Origin: Bryoerythrophyllum caledonicum
Taxonomy: Eukaryota; Streptophyta; Bryopsida; Pottiales; Pottiaceae
Reading direction: 5' to 3'
DNA: 64,000 nt
Assembly: GCA_963971425.1 (NCBI GenBank)
Contig: OZ020525.1
Location: forward strand, 124,001 to 188,000
Part shown: positions 11,008 to 23,410 of the stretch, in pieces
How positions within the stretch are numbered: position 1 is the first letter of the stretch
How the letters are laid out: each line of letters starts with the position of its first letter
Notes under the pieces: model-generated
What the model was told of the DNA's origin: nothing
Databases searched by the model: none
The model's input: the letters and a program-made list of their open reading frames with translations, nothing else
Position numbers and translations under genes: made by a program

Positions 11008-11673
11008 CTACCAAAAGATCCAAAATCTGCCAAACATAGTCCATTTACCATGGCGATCGGATGCAAATTCTCCGGCTCATTAGCAGCGTTAAACAATGTG
11101 TAAAAGCTCCACACATGCTATACTCACACGCCGCATTTCCAATACTCTTAAATACCTTTATACCAGCTTAAGAGTACAATCGCGAAAGCTCTCGGCACAA
11201 CTCAGCTTGCACTATCTTCGTGTATTGTACCCTTTCACACTCTGGCAATCCTGCCTACCAGAAGCCCAGCGACGTCCCTATTCCTATCTTCCTCTGTAAA
11301 CTTCTACAGGCCAACCCCAATATATCTTTTATTAGTACTAATCCTACATGGCACTTTACCTCCCACTCAGAGCTCTACTACTGAGCATGCCCTGCGACAG
11401 CTCTTCTACAGTTGTTATGGCAAAATACTGAAGTCGTAGTCTCCTCCCACACCTACCAGCAAGGTCTGTTGACTGTACGAGCGTTTTCTTGTATACCTAT
11501 ATGTGCTACATAACTAAACCGAACGCCAACTTCAGCTGTTGCTCACCACCATCACCCTACTCGACTTCACCAGTGTGATAATGGCCACAAATTTTCCTCG
11601 TCACACAAATGCATTGCTTCGCACGGTCATTCTGATACTCTCTTCAGCAAATTCAAACATTATAAACAAACTA

Positions 11674-12873
11674 TCACTTCAACAAAGCTGCTTGGCTTTT
11701 GAAGTTATTATCGTTAGGAACGAGTGTGACTGCACTACGGGAGAAGCTCATAGCTCTCAGAACTTGTGCAAGGGGAGCTGAACATTCAATCTTCATAGCA
11801 GCTACTCTCTTGGCCTTAGTAGAAGGGTCGCCAAGCAGCTTCACCACTGAAGAATCCTTCCTCTGGATGTAACAGTATCCAAAGTTGAAAACTTTATGCC
11901 TGTAAGAGTACGCAGCAGTTATCAGGATCTGATAAAATCTGGGAGGTGTGCCGGCTGTGAGATGATCCTGGCACTTATCGATATCTTCTTGAACAACGTC
12001 CCTACCCTCTCGTTGTGCGTCTTTCGCATCGTCATCCGCATTGTTCAGCACGGTAACTTGGTCGCCAGTCAGACTAAAGGCTACTGCTGGATTTTTTCCA
12101 CCCACTCTACCTGACCCTACAGCCATCAGGAAAAACGGCCTGAGTAATGCTGTGATTCGCCCTTTGATATTCTCCATCTCCAGCTTCCTGGACAGGCTCT
12201 CTCCCAATGCAACAACTGCATCTGTCATCTTCATGACATCAAGCCCTCCCAAAAACTTGGCAGTGAAGAGCTGGTCCGCTGTTGCTGGGAAGTCTCTGAC
12301 AGGTAACACGGCCTTCGCCCTTTGCAACAGCTGCTTGGAAGGCACAGCAACCTCTATACTCTCAATATGAATAATCGATCTGTGCGTGTTGTTCACAGTC
12401 ATATGAACCCAGTTACTGGAATTGATTACGGTCTGAGCATGACTGTACAATGGTCTGCAGGAAGTGCAGTTCCCGCATGGTCTACATAGGTTGCATGGTC
12501 TGTTCTGTGGGAAGCCTGGCCTCGGGGAAGGACACCACCTGTGATAGCAATCAAGGTAGGACACCACACTCGTTGGAGCTAACACCACACTCGTCGGGGC
12601 GAGCGACGAACCCGTTCGCTCGGGCAACCCACTCGCTGTCATAGAGTGCTCATTCCGAAGGACAGGAAAACCGTTCATATTGCCGTAATCTGGCTTCTTG
12701 GTCAACCCCATCCCATTCGGTGAACCAACAGCGGAATGCGAGAACGCTTTACTTGTTGAGTTATTCGAGCTCGCAACGTCCGAGTAGAATGGCCCCGTCG
12801 GGCTGCCAGAGTCCGGATAGTGCGGCCCCGTCACGACAGACACAGGCTCTCCTTGGCTATACCCGTAATCCAT
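11674..12873 (-). CDS. Unrecognised 399-residue Cys-rich protein
   Basis: Single open frame of 399 codons plus TGA, starting at the first ATG (12,873) after a short upstream region without an in-frame ATG. Residues 1-100 are low-complexity Ser/Gly/Pro/Tyr-rich. The centre has a cysteine cluster (CNLCRPCGNCTSC preceded by CYHRWC). The C-terminal 230 residues look globular, with helices such as QLLQRAKAVLPVRDFPATA and QILITAAYSYRHKVFNFGY. I do not recognise a family. The CNLC motif also occurs at the end of VPV-1 exon 1, and the ORF sits directly upstream of the VPV-2 exons on the same strand. A relation to that family is possible but unproven. Base composition is richer in G+C than the flanking repeats, as expected for a real exon. 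Confidence 0.55.
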   Translation of the reverse strand: MDYGYSQGEPVSVVTGPHYPDSGSPTGPFYSDVASSNNSTSKAFSHSAVGSPNGMGLTKKPDYGNMNGFPVLRNEHSMTASGLPERTGSSLAPTSVVLAPTSVVSYLDCYHRWCPSPRPGFPQNRPCNLCRPCGNCTSCRPLYSHAQTVINSSNWVHMTVNNTHRSIIHIESIEVAVPSKQLLQRAKAVLPVRDFPATADQLFTAKFLGGLDVMKMTDAVVALGESLSRKLEMENIKGRITALLRPFFLMAVGSGRVGGKNPAVAFSLTGDQVTVLNNADDDAKDAQREGRDVVQEDIDKCQDHLTAGTPPRFYQILITAAYSYRHKVFNFGYCYIQRKDSSVVKLLGDPSTKAKRVAAMKIECSAPLAQVLRAMSFSRSAVTLVPNDNNFKSQAALLK

Positions 12874-13905
12874 CGTCGCGTTCGCAAACTCGGAGATGAC
12901 AAGTAGAGTATCTAAACAGCACAATACAAACAATCATCAGCGAATAGTACTGGAACAGTTACACTTGCATTATCTGATCTAAAAACCAATATTCATCACA
13001 ATCAAGGAGAGCAATCACTCTAACTATCAACAAGCCTCCAGAGTAGGCATGCAAAAGCCAAACTCGGAGGAATCATGCAAGACTGCATTTCCATGAATTT
13101 CCAAGATGTAAACAAGCATCCCATCTAGACAGGAAATCGGGAAAAAATCAGAATAATGATTCAAGACATTCTACCAAAGGACACCCAAGCTGCAACAATA
13201 AAACCAAGCTCAACAAGAACCACAAACAACCAACTGCGGTCTTGACAGCGCGTCATAGAAGGCTACCTCAAACACGCTGGATAACAGGGCAATTCAGTCA
13301 ATTCATCTGAAGGACTTTGACGCTGACGATAGGTTCTTATAAGCGGTACCGTGACGAGCAGGAGATTAACGTGATGGACTGTATCTAGAGCACCTCTAGA
13401 GCAACTGCAATCCCATCACTTCGGAAGTAATGTTGCACTCGAATCTTCCCATACAATTCCCGTGTGCTCTAGGTAGACATAGGTAGCTGTGGCACGTGTT
13501 GACCACCTTATTGCTTAGCTCGTAGGACTGCAACCAAGATTCGACTCGTGGAAGTCAGGCTTTTGAGATAACTAACAAGCTTTTGAAACCAGGTCAGAGT
13601 TACAACACGAGCTTCTCGTGGACAATGATTCCAGCTATCGAGTTTGTTTTTTATATGTGGAATCAGTCGAAACTACTCTGTGTGTATGATATAATACCAC
13701 ATTATCCTATGGTTGGTAGGTTGACTTACGCTTTGATCGAGGGAATCTTTTGGACCCTGCTTACGAATTCCCAGAAGATCGAAGTGCCACCCACCCGACC
13801 CCAATCAAAACGCTGACATGGAGCATCAAAGGCCCCATGACTCAGGTTCTTCCTAGTCGTGCTCCTTGAAGCAAATGGCACCAAGTTCCATGATAGCATA
13901 GGAAA

Positions 13906-14075
13906 CGAGTCTTGCATGTTGCAAACGAAACGAGTTTTGCATGTTGCAAACGAAACGAGTCTTGCATGTTGCAAACGAAACGAGTCTTGCATGTTGCAAA
14001 CGAAACGAGTCTTGCATGTTGCAAACGAAACGAGTCTTGCATGTTGCAAACGAAACGAGTCTTGCATGTTGCAAA
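13906..14075. repeat. 25-bp minisatellite, second array
   Basis: Six to seven units of the same 25-base repeat as at 4,081, with gagtcttgca starting each unit. Copy number differs between the two duplicated loci, showing change after duplication. Confidence 0.85.
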
Positions 14076-14351
14076 GCATGAAGCAGTCAAGGGCCTCATG
14101 ACTTGAGTTCTTCCTCATCGCGTTCTTTGAAGCAAATGGCACCAAGTTCCATGATTGCAAAAGAAACGAGTATTGCATGTTCAAAAGCATGAAGCACTCA
14201 AGGGCCTCATGACTTTGAATATTTGAATGAAAAAAATGTTGGGCACCTTGGCAAGAGTTTGGGTTTCTATTCCGGTTCGGACCAAAACTCCTCAATTGGC
14301 CTAACACTTGGCGCCATAACCCTTAGAAAGTGTTGCCATGTAGACATTATA

Positions 14352-15981
14352 CAGTGTCGACCAGAAATAGTTGTTCAAGAGAACTTTTTTACAAAATCTA
14401 CATTGACCTCTCATAATATAGCAAGAATACAACCACAAGCACATGTAGTTGCAACAAGCATAAAGCACAAAGTTTTCAGTGAAAATATGAATTAAAAAAA
14501 CACACAATAATTCAAAATTTGTGCAACAAGCCTCTATGATTCTTTATGGTCAACTGGTTTTTATTGCATATCGACTGTAGAAAACAAGACTAAAGATTAC
14601 CAAAACACCTTTTCAACTCACTGATTCAACTCATAATCACTCACAAACACTAGCACCGTGTGTAGCCACCATTTGCTTGGAAGACATCAAGAGCTCGTTG
14701 AGGCATTGAGCGTATCAACTCCCTAACAATATTAGGCTCTATATCATATCAAATTTCTTGGATCTTCTCCCATAAGTCACTTTTACTAGTGGATTTCCTC
14801 TTAGCCCTTCTCAGACAACGATCTTCTTTATTCCAGAGATGTTCTATTGGATTGAGGTCGCGTGATTGTGGAGGGTGTCCACTAAGCTGGAATTTTTGAG
14901 CACGCAACCAATCTACAACATTATGTGCAGTATGCTTTGAATCATTGTTGTGTTGGAAAATAACCTCATCCTCTTTTAAACCTTGCATCTGTATAATACC
15001 CATAAATTCCATCTCTAAAATATCACGATATACATATTTATCCATCTTTCCTTCAATCAGATGAAGCTTGTCAACTCCTTCCCAACTCATACAACCCCAA
15101 ACCATTATGTTTCCTCCATGTTTAACTGTAGATTCCACATGCTGATGTAAAAGACATTCTTCACTCTTTCTCCAACAATATTGACGTCCTTCTCAACCAA
15201 AAAGATTGAATTTAGAGTCATCAGAAAAAATGACATGAGCCCAAAGCTCTCAATCTGCATGCTTGCACTTCTTTGCTTACTGCAAACGATGTGCTCGATG
15301 TTTCTTTGTCAAAAGTGGCTTCTTGGTCTTCACACATGCTCTCAACTCTTGCCTCTAGAATCTCCTTTTAATTGTATTATCACTTGATCGCAAGCCCTCA
15401 GGTCGTAACACTCTTCCTATAGCTACCGCTGTACTAGTATTTGGATCATATAATCTCCTGACAATGTCATGGTCACCTTGTTCATCAAAAATTCTAGGTC
15501 TACCCGGTGAAGTTTTGTCTGGTAGGCTCTCTCTTACAAAACCTTCGCACTATGTCAAAAGAAGTTCTTCGAGGAATGCCTAAAACTATTGAAATCTCAC
15601 CATATGAGTTGCCTTGCTCAAACATCTCAAGAATTGCTCTATGTTGATTCTCAGACCTTCTAGGAGCATAGCAAATCACCTAAGGCCTCTCTAAATCTTA
15701 CCAAAAAAATCCAAAACAAAAAGCCTCACAAGTACACTTGTAATGAAAAGATAGTGATGTGTACAACTGATGTGCATATTAAGTTGTACACACCCCTTCA
15801 TGATTTTTGCATATATAATCTCTACAAGTGGCAAATTTTGAGGGAGTCAATGTTGATTAGGTGCCATGTAGTGTACTAATTAAGTCTGGCCCAAAAAATC
15901 TCTTACTTATCCACCAACTAAGCTACACTCAACACCTGTTAGAGGGGTGGTTCACTGTCCGAAGACTTTTGGTCGCCACTG
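14352..15981 (-). mobile_element. Tc1-type DNA transposon
   Basis: 1,630-bp element starting CAGTGTCGACC and ending GGTCGCCACTG, flanked by TA dinucleotides (14,350-14,351 and 15,982-15,983). The other duplication copy near 4,510 lacks the element, confirming the boundaries. It contains one transposase pseudogene on the minus strand. Confidence 0.85.
14650..15670 (-). pseudogene. Tc1 transposase pseudogene (DDE/D)
   Basis: From the N-terminus: a helix-turn-helix segment (HRAILEMFEQGNSYGEI, VLGIPRRT), GRPRIFDEQGDHDIVRRLYD, first catalytic Asp in IFSDDSKFNLFG, GGNIMVWGCMSWEGV, second Asp in FQHNND, and DLNPIEHLW with the third acidic residue. It is broken by a frameshift near 15,530 and by several stops, including TGA in FG-stop-EGR and HAD-stop-EL and TGA at 14,749. 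Tc1 transposases cut and paste at TA sites. This copy cannot make an active enzyme. Confidence 0.85.
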
Positions 15982-16275
15982 TATCCACCTTCAACCTCTC
16001 AAGCCTTGGTCCGTGTGTGAAACCTCCTAAGGCTTAAAATTTGGAAGCCTTAGGCTATGTAAGACTTTGGACTTTGTTCATGTTCATGTTTATGCCTTTC
16101 TTAGTGTTTGTGTTTATGCCTTTGATACTTTTCATGGTTATGTCTTTGTTTATTGCAATTTGAAATCCATTTTTATGTACATATCCATGTCTACAACGCA
16201 GTGTCAACAATGTCAAAGTTAAACGAGTTATTTAACAGTCACAATGCAAACAAGGTTCAATTTTGGTATACTTAA

Positions 16276-16650
16276 CCCCTAAATTTCTTAGACAATTTCA
16301 CACCAAAAACACTTCAAAACTATCTCTCCAAGATGCAACATCGCAAGATTGATTGAAACAACTTTTTATTACTTTCAACCATAGGATTTTCAATTTAACT
16401 ACTATAAGGTGACACTCAAAAAAACTTCATAAACTTTGACCGCATGAATTGTAAGGTACATGCATTTGAAAAGCGAAGTGTGATTTTTTTCTTCCTTTGC
16501 ACGGACAAGGTCAAGGTACTTTGACTTAAGATATAGGCATACTTTTCTACTACACATTGCATAAATTTCATGAATCTATGTTCTACCTTGTATTAGGTCA
16601 TTGCACACAAAAAATCACAAGTAATGGAGGTGTTTAGGATAAGAAAAATT
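16276..16650. mobile_element. piggyBac-like MITE remnant
   Basis: Begins TTAACCCC at 16,272 and continues with sequence similar to the left end of copy A (tttcacaccaaaaacacttc, cataaactttgaccgcat). The right end is lost, so the end given is approximate. Confidence 0.5.
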
Positions 16651-18572
16651 CTTGCAATCTCAAGGGGTATAGAAAGTAGCCATTTACTAAGAAAAGCAAA
16701 TTTATTTTTTAAATAGAAAAATATTTTTTGGATCAAAAATCCAAATGGTGAATAGAACTATCATGCCTTCTTCTACTAATTGGAAAATTTTATTTATAAA
16801 AAAAAAATCCTTCATTTCTATGCGATTTTAAGTAAAAAACAATAGAGGTTGCCAAGAACTTTCCTTCATTGCTACCCGCCACAAAAAAGTGCACTATTCA
16901 GCTCTACACTCGTACTATTTAAGCTCTATAGTAGTACTATAGAGCTCTATAGTACCCTGACTGCCCTGCCCGGACTCCCTGTTTCAAACTTCAAACTGCA
17001 ATGACTATAATTTTGTGAATTTGTTTGAGAATGTTTTTTCCCCACAAAGTTATTCTTAAAAATTTACACGTCTATGATAAAAAAAAAAATTAATTATGAT
17101 CTAAATTGATACTCGTGTAAGCTACCCGAAATCACTAGAAGCCTACCTCGGGACTTTTTGTTAGGGACATAGCTCCTAGAACCTTCTAGCAAGTTTGTAG
17201 AACCTTGTAGGGAAAAGTCTTACACCATCTGGAAGTTTCTGTTGGCAACCTTTGGAAGCTTCTTTAGAAGTTTCCATCGGCAACCCTCTAGAAGCTTATC
17301 TGGAAGTTTCTATTGACAACCACCACAAGCTTCTGTGGAAGTTTCTATTGATAATAGTTCTAGGAGTATATATGGGAGTCAAGGCTAAAGAGTTCTTCTG
17401 TCTCGACAACGCACTTCTTGGAGTTCTAGCTCACCTTTCTTGGTGTTGTTCGTGTGCTCATCTTTTTAATCCAAGTTCTTATTAATTCTTGTCTTGAACT
17501 CTCTTATAGCCTCATATCACTTATTGGTTATTTTTGTGTCCCTGACACTTTTTGCATTAAGGGATTAACAACCATGGTGTACACGTGGTTACTTTTGAAT
17601 TGGTTAGTTTACAGCTGCAGTGCAAATGACATGAGTCTATAAAAGAATACTTACCTACTATGGTGCAAATGGCATGAGTCTATGAAAGAGTACTTACCTA
17701 CTGTAATGTAATTGGGGTTCAATTTAAAATTATTTATTTGGTTACAAAGTTTTGAATAGAATCCCAATTTAAACAAGTATCTTCTTTGTCATAGTATAAA
17801 CATGGTCATCTATTCAAGTTTATGAGCTAATATCTTTAAATGCATACATTTGTGTTGGAATTTTACAACACCTTTGAGATTTGCATCATAAAATATAAAG
17901 GATAGGTTTAAAATAAACAATTGAAATCACATAGGATATCATTGTAACCTTACACCCTACACTACAAACCCTAAATCTTAAACCTTGAATTCCAAACCTT
18001 GAATCTAAAGCCACAATGTGAGCGAGGTTGCATTTGGATTAGTTACATTACAGCCACAATGTAGATGGAGTCGGTCAATAAAATGATTACAAATGTACTA
18101 CAGTGTGAAAACATTCATTTTAAAACTAGTTACTTGTCTACCAAATTATGAACAAATATCTAGATTGAACATCTTACTTTCTTATTGAAGTGTAAACTAG
18201 TTCAATATGTTGATTTTGTGAGTTTAAAATTCTAAATTTAGATAGTTGTATCGGATTCTAACTACACCATTGAGATTGGCATCATTTTAAATGTGGGGTA
18301 AGTCAAGTCAATAGTTGAAAATAAAAAGTCAAAATCCCATAGGATACCTTTGTTACCCTAAATCCTTCTACCCGGATTTTAGTCCCTCTTATTGGAATAA
18401 AATCCAAGCTATCACTTTCAAGTTCTTAGTAACTACTTTCTTACTTTGTTTTGATCATCTTAATGGTTGGTATGTTTTAGTAATATAAACTTTCCAAAAT
18501 GCTAAAAATAATCTAATTTAGACACCATTTGACAAAACTGTGATTTGTCATATTTGACTTTTTAATATTAAC
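16651..18572. other. AT-rich repeat-derived stretch, LTR-like block at 17.15-17.48 kb
   Basis: No gene found. At 17,220-17,350 there are imperfect direct repeats of ctggaagtttct/ttgacaacc followed by gtatatatggg and then a run resembling a transcript start, as in an LTR promoter. Similar sequence occurs at 56,870-56,990 next to a gypsy fragment. A 12-bp inverted repeat around one base lies at 16,921-16,945. Sequence at 18,300-18,470 resumes homology with 6,550. Confidence 0.35.
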
Positions 18573-18576
18573 TTAA

Positions 18577-19505
18577 TTCCTAAAGGACCAAATGTCCGTT
18601 GACGCAATGTTTTCCATTTTGGGTAGATTCTTATGGTCTCAATTTTGATTATGAATTTCTGGAACCTTATACAAAGATGCAACATAGTACAATAGTAGCT
18701 TCATAGCAATATAAATTGTTTATCACACTGAACATTTATAACAAAAGTTGTACTATTCTAAGTGCAAAACAAGAAACTCTAGGGAGCCCCTAATTGATTG
18801 CTAGAAGTATGATTTGACATGATAATTTTTCATACATATAAAGAATATCAATTTCTTTGATAATGTCAAACAAAAAAATCTTGCCTTTAGCAAAAAAATA
18901 GCCTTTTAACACAAGTCAAACATTTTCACACATTTTTTGGCAATGTACCAAAAAACTTTTTTTTTTGCATAAAACTTAGAGATTCTTTTATTTTTAACTT
19001 TTTACTTTTTTCACAACAATATGTTGTGTGAACCTTCATATTGAAAATTTGGATTATCATTTTTAAAATATTATACTCACAAAAAAATAAAACGTAAATT
19101 GGCCATTTTTTAACCTCCACCTTTTGCAAAATTGTTTTGAATATGCTACATTCCTTCTTTACCTCTAAAATTTTGTGTACGAGGAAAAAATATCATGCTT
19201 ATCATGATGGTAAATAATTTAGACCTTGTGTAGTGCAAGCATTCAACACCTGGTGAAGTCAAAGCGTGCTGATCCACTCAACGTAGCAAAGAAGATAAAA
19301 TATTTCTCTACTTTAAACTCTATAGTCTTTCAATTTGTGCGGTCAAAGTTGATGAAATTTTGTGATTATGCTACTTGATAAGTCTTTGTTGAGATGTGAC
19401 GGTTAGAATTGAAATGAAAGGTTTTTATATTCTTTTATCTTGACAATTGAATCATTAGTTTTGAAGACTATGTTTTTGGTGTGAAATTGTCATGGTCCTT
19501 TCGGA
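18577..19505. mobile_element. piggyBac-like MITE, decayed copy
   Basis: Degenerate full-length member in the orientation of copy B: TTAATTCCTAAAGGACC at the left and ggtcctttcggagctaa at the right. The inner order (accttgtgtagtgcaag, ggtcaaagttgatgaaattttgtg) matches copy B. Older than the intact copies. Confidence 0.6.
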
Positions 19506-19849
19506 GCTAAGCTTCACCAGAAACAACAATTTAATGTGGAATTTAGATTTCCTTTTTTTAAATAAAAGAAAAACTCCATAAATGGACACCGTATGCAAAT
19601 ATTACGCTAGGATGAAGTTCGAAATGGCTTTTCATCCAAAATTATTGGTTTATATTTAGAAACAAAAATCATTCATGCAATAGGATTACAACATCGAGGA
19701 AGGTATCACAAGGATATCATGAGTGCATAAGACAATTGTATGAAAATAACGAGGGTGGGAAGGTAATATGGCATGGATATCTGAATTTTAAAAAGGTATC
19801 ACATGGATATCTAAAGTATAGAAAGGTTTTATAAGGATTTCTAAAGTAC

Positions 19850-19985
19850 TGGAAGAAAGTCTACCCTCAAGAGTGGGAAGTAGTTTCATACTTCTAGTTC
19901 CTTGTCTAGTGGACATGGTCTTAGTGGTCAAACAAACAGACACTTAATTCATGTCAGCCTCTTTTGAGGACCGGCCTTCTTTTGT
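19850..19985 (+). mobile_element. LINE 3' tail fragment
   Basis: Matches the 3' end of the complete LINE (49,190-49,317): agtctaccctcaagag, agtagtttcatact, then the terminal cassette ggacatggtcttagtgg...acagacactt with a degenerate stem-loop ending ccggccttctt. A heavily 5'-truncated insertion. Confidence 0.65.
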
Positions 19986-19989
19986 TGTT

Positions 19990-22900
19990 GGAAGGTATCT
20001 TCTTCACATTTGAACGTGACAAGATATTTGGCTCATTTGGCGGTGCTTTTGAACACAAATGGCGAGGCAATAGCATCACATAGCCTAAACGATAAAAACA
20101 CTCAACATGCAATACATTAGGCGATACTAGCTGCACAAGATGACCCCACTACCTTGACCATTACAATCTCACTAGACGGGAATTGGTACGAGAATTTTAA
20201 TATTCATGTAGGCTCCTTCCCGGACTTGCACATTATCCTGTTATTTGGTGCAGACACGGTTTAATATGAAGAATTGACCATAGTACCATCTGAGCTCAAA
20301 ATACTCCAAATTGAAACATCCACACTACAAATAAATTTATGTATACACCACAAAAACCAAAACATAGGATCACTAGAATAACTCACACAACTTACAACAC
20401 TAGCAACCAACCTCAATCTACCTAGACTATACACCAAAATAGCACCTCCTACTCTTATAAATCCCCCAACAAACCGCAACAAAAAATGGTCAAAACTTAC
20501 ATACACTTCAACCCCCTACTCACACACAATCCCTCCCATTCTCCAACTACCAAACCAACCTACCTCAAAAATACAACCCAAATTTCTCTTATTATATAGA
20601 CAAATCATTCAAAGAGCCCATTGAAATTTCTTCAAGTCACTGGCAAAGAGAAAGAGTTGGCTATGGCATTTACAATCCGTGTAAAGAAATCAAAATGGCA
20701 ACTCGACTACATGGTCTTCAAAATATTATTCGAGCATAAATGGTGGTCGTACACAAAACCTTTAAAATAATTACCTCTACAAACCCATATAAACCAGCAC
20801 ATATGTTCACGGATTGTTTAATTGTACTTTACCTCATAAACACACTTTACCTCATGGATTATATTAGTTTTGAACGATTATATTTTATAGTGTTAATTAT
20901 CATTTTAGCTTGAATCTACTTGATCATACTTTGTTGTCGATTATAGAGCTTCATTATCATATAGTGATAACAATTAAATTGTAATACATCAATTGAATTA
21001 CTATATATACAATATCAAATCGATGTGTGATCAACTGGATATGAATCGGATTGCTGGATGGTTTGATTTCAATTGTGACATATCAACTAGATTCACTGAT
21101 GCATACACCCTAATTATAGTATCAAATAGAACTCAAGGTTGTCATAGGGTGGTACGTTGAGTCACAGTTGGAAATGTTAGTTGGAAACCATGGTTTTATT
21201 ATCAATTGGATAAGAGAAAGATCAAGTTGATAAATGGAGTCTAAGAGAGGTCTAAGGCTGCCTGAGAGTTACAGCCGTGATTGTCCAATGGATTAGAGAA
21301 GTTAATTGTAGAGATGACAATTCTACAACAGCTATGACATGAGTTTCTATCAAGTAGATTTAATATGTTGGCAAGTGTGAGATTAACATACAATATTCAA
21401 ATTATAGATAGGAAGTACATAGTCAAAAGGAAATGTGAATGATTGATCGAGTTTTGTTCTACCAGATATGTGTTTGGCCAACCATATCTATTAGATGATT
21501 TACTGAATGGTTTGATATGCAAAATGAGTAATCTAGTTGAAGGTGTTCTTTTTTATATGAGGTGTGTGCAGCCTTGATCAAATAGAAGTTAAGAACACTA
21601 TAACTATGATTGAAATTCCTGAAGTCTTGCATTTAGAAAGATCAGGAATGTAAGTTGACTCATGGGAGTCTATGAATGGTAATCAATGTATTTTACATAC
21701 GCAAAGTGTTCTCACTTGGAAATTGAGATTTGATTACAAGAAGTAATGAAGGAGTAAAGAATAAACTCAAGAATTGCATGACCTAAGTATCAAAACCCTA
21801 ATTTCAGTTATACACATGGCATTATACAATTTGTAATATAGATTAAAGTAAATGAATATGCAATTGTGTGACTATCAATTTGATCATGGATACATCAACT
21901 GGATATTGAAGATACTATCAAGTTGATTGGACTAAAAATGCTCCCCGGGTGTTAATTAATTCCTTAAAGAACATACCTTGATTTAATTCAATAAAAAACA
22001 CAATTTCTACTTTCATGTAACCTTAAGCTACTTATACAATAAACAAAAATATCCATTCCCAATAAGAAGTTCCTAGAGTTGAATTGTGTGGGGTGTTTTG
22101 ATTGATATAATTGACGATAGAATTTTCTATACTACAGTATAAATGATGATAAAATGCACACAACTTTTTGCCATGTATAAAGTAACCGCCCATGTCAATA
22201 TTGAAGGAAACAAACACGTTGACAAATTGCTAAAGTAGGACATGAAAAAGCATACCGTAATGCAACACACATACGAACATGCGCATGCTACTCCATACTA
22301 CTTTCAAAAAGAGGAATGGCTCTCAATAAGTGATACACTAGACAATGGACCCATAAGATTTTTTGACAAGTATCTAAAAAATCAAGATAAAAAAAACGCT
22401 CTTGATATCATCATAGATACATTTTCCAACACTGAATAATGGATAGGAAATAAAGACATTGACAATGAACTATCTACAAACTTATGGAAAAATCCCATGA
22501 TTATCAACCGACAAAAAACATGCCTAGTAGAATTCCGCATTGGCCAATAAATGGGTAGTGCTCATAGACAACTCTTTTTTGGACTTGAGATATTCCCATT
22601 GATAACATGCCAAGTATTGCGATACCAAAGACCTAATCACATAGCTCCATGTTTAACTCAAATGTCTGAACCATCACATTCACTTGCTAATAGTAAAAAC
22701 AAGTAACAAAGCAGTTTGAGAGATTAGAAAGCTAATTGTATCATCAAACAAAGCCCAATGTTTTATTTTTATGAATGTCGGCACCTTCAATAATAACCCT
22801 CAAGAAAATATGATTCCTAAATGGCTACTACCTTGGACTTATGGTACCCAAAGATGTCATTGCAGCGCTAGATTTAAACTGGACATTTTATATGTGAAAG

Positions 22901-23410
22901 GACTCCTCTGTAAAAACCCCCCATCGAACCACATAGACCCAAATCTAACCATCACATTTATTGAGTTGAGATATTGCAACGATAGATTCTCTCCTAAAGC
23001 AATTACAAACAAAATAAACAAATACCAACAACTTATCAACAACATCAATGCACTCGGATGGAAAGTCAATCCACTCATCGTCATCATGGTAGGCGCCCGT
23101 GCCACCACCTTTATTTCATTAATGACAATCATTAAAGAGAAATTCAAAACATCCATCCAATCTATTAAAAACGCGTTCAACAACATAACACAATGGCAAT
23201 CCAACACGCTATGTCCATACTTCTACATAAAAGAAAAATTGAAAACAATCAACCCCTCCGGGAAGCTCAAAATAATTCATAAAATACTCTGACACTGTTT
23301 ACTTAAATGCCAACATCATTTGATTCTCCATGCCGAGTCCCATGTTTTTACGGTTACTTGTTTTTTGTTACATAGTGTCTACCCTTGAGAGGAGGAAGTA
23401 GTTCCATACT
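19990..23410 (+). pseudogene. Degenerate LINE ORF2 3' half, interrupted
   Basis: Follows the complete LINE ORF2 from the methyltransferase-like segment (RDKIFGSFGGAFEHKW, GNWYEN) through RNase H to about 20,865, then after a foreign insertion from about 22,165 (NIEGNKHVDKL, HAHATPYYFQKEEW) to the C-terminal nuclease-like segment (DILYVKG, FIELRYCNDRFSP, KINKYQQLI) and the 3' tail (tctacccttgagaggaggaagtagttcc). Many stops and frameshifts; for example the W of AIHWA is now TAG. The C-terminal domain is the best-preserved part (open 22,771-23,292). Confidence 0.75.
20866..22164. other. Unidentified 1.3-kb insertion in the LINE copy
   Basis: AT-rich sequence separating two parts of a LINE RNase H region. 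No coding potential, terminal repeats or target duplication that I could identify. Boundaries are set only by loss of LINE similarity. Confidence 0.4.

Larger units (their letters stand above)
13260..16240 (+). repeat. Direct duplication, copy 2
   Basis: Matches 3,400-6,560 (see copy 1) but without the Tourist-like and piggyBac-like insertions, and with a Tc1 element at 14,352-15,981. It contains the identical 77-codon frame and a 25-bp minisatellite. Homology to 6,550 onward resumes only at about 18,300, so further insertions separate the parts. Confidence 0.75.
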
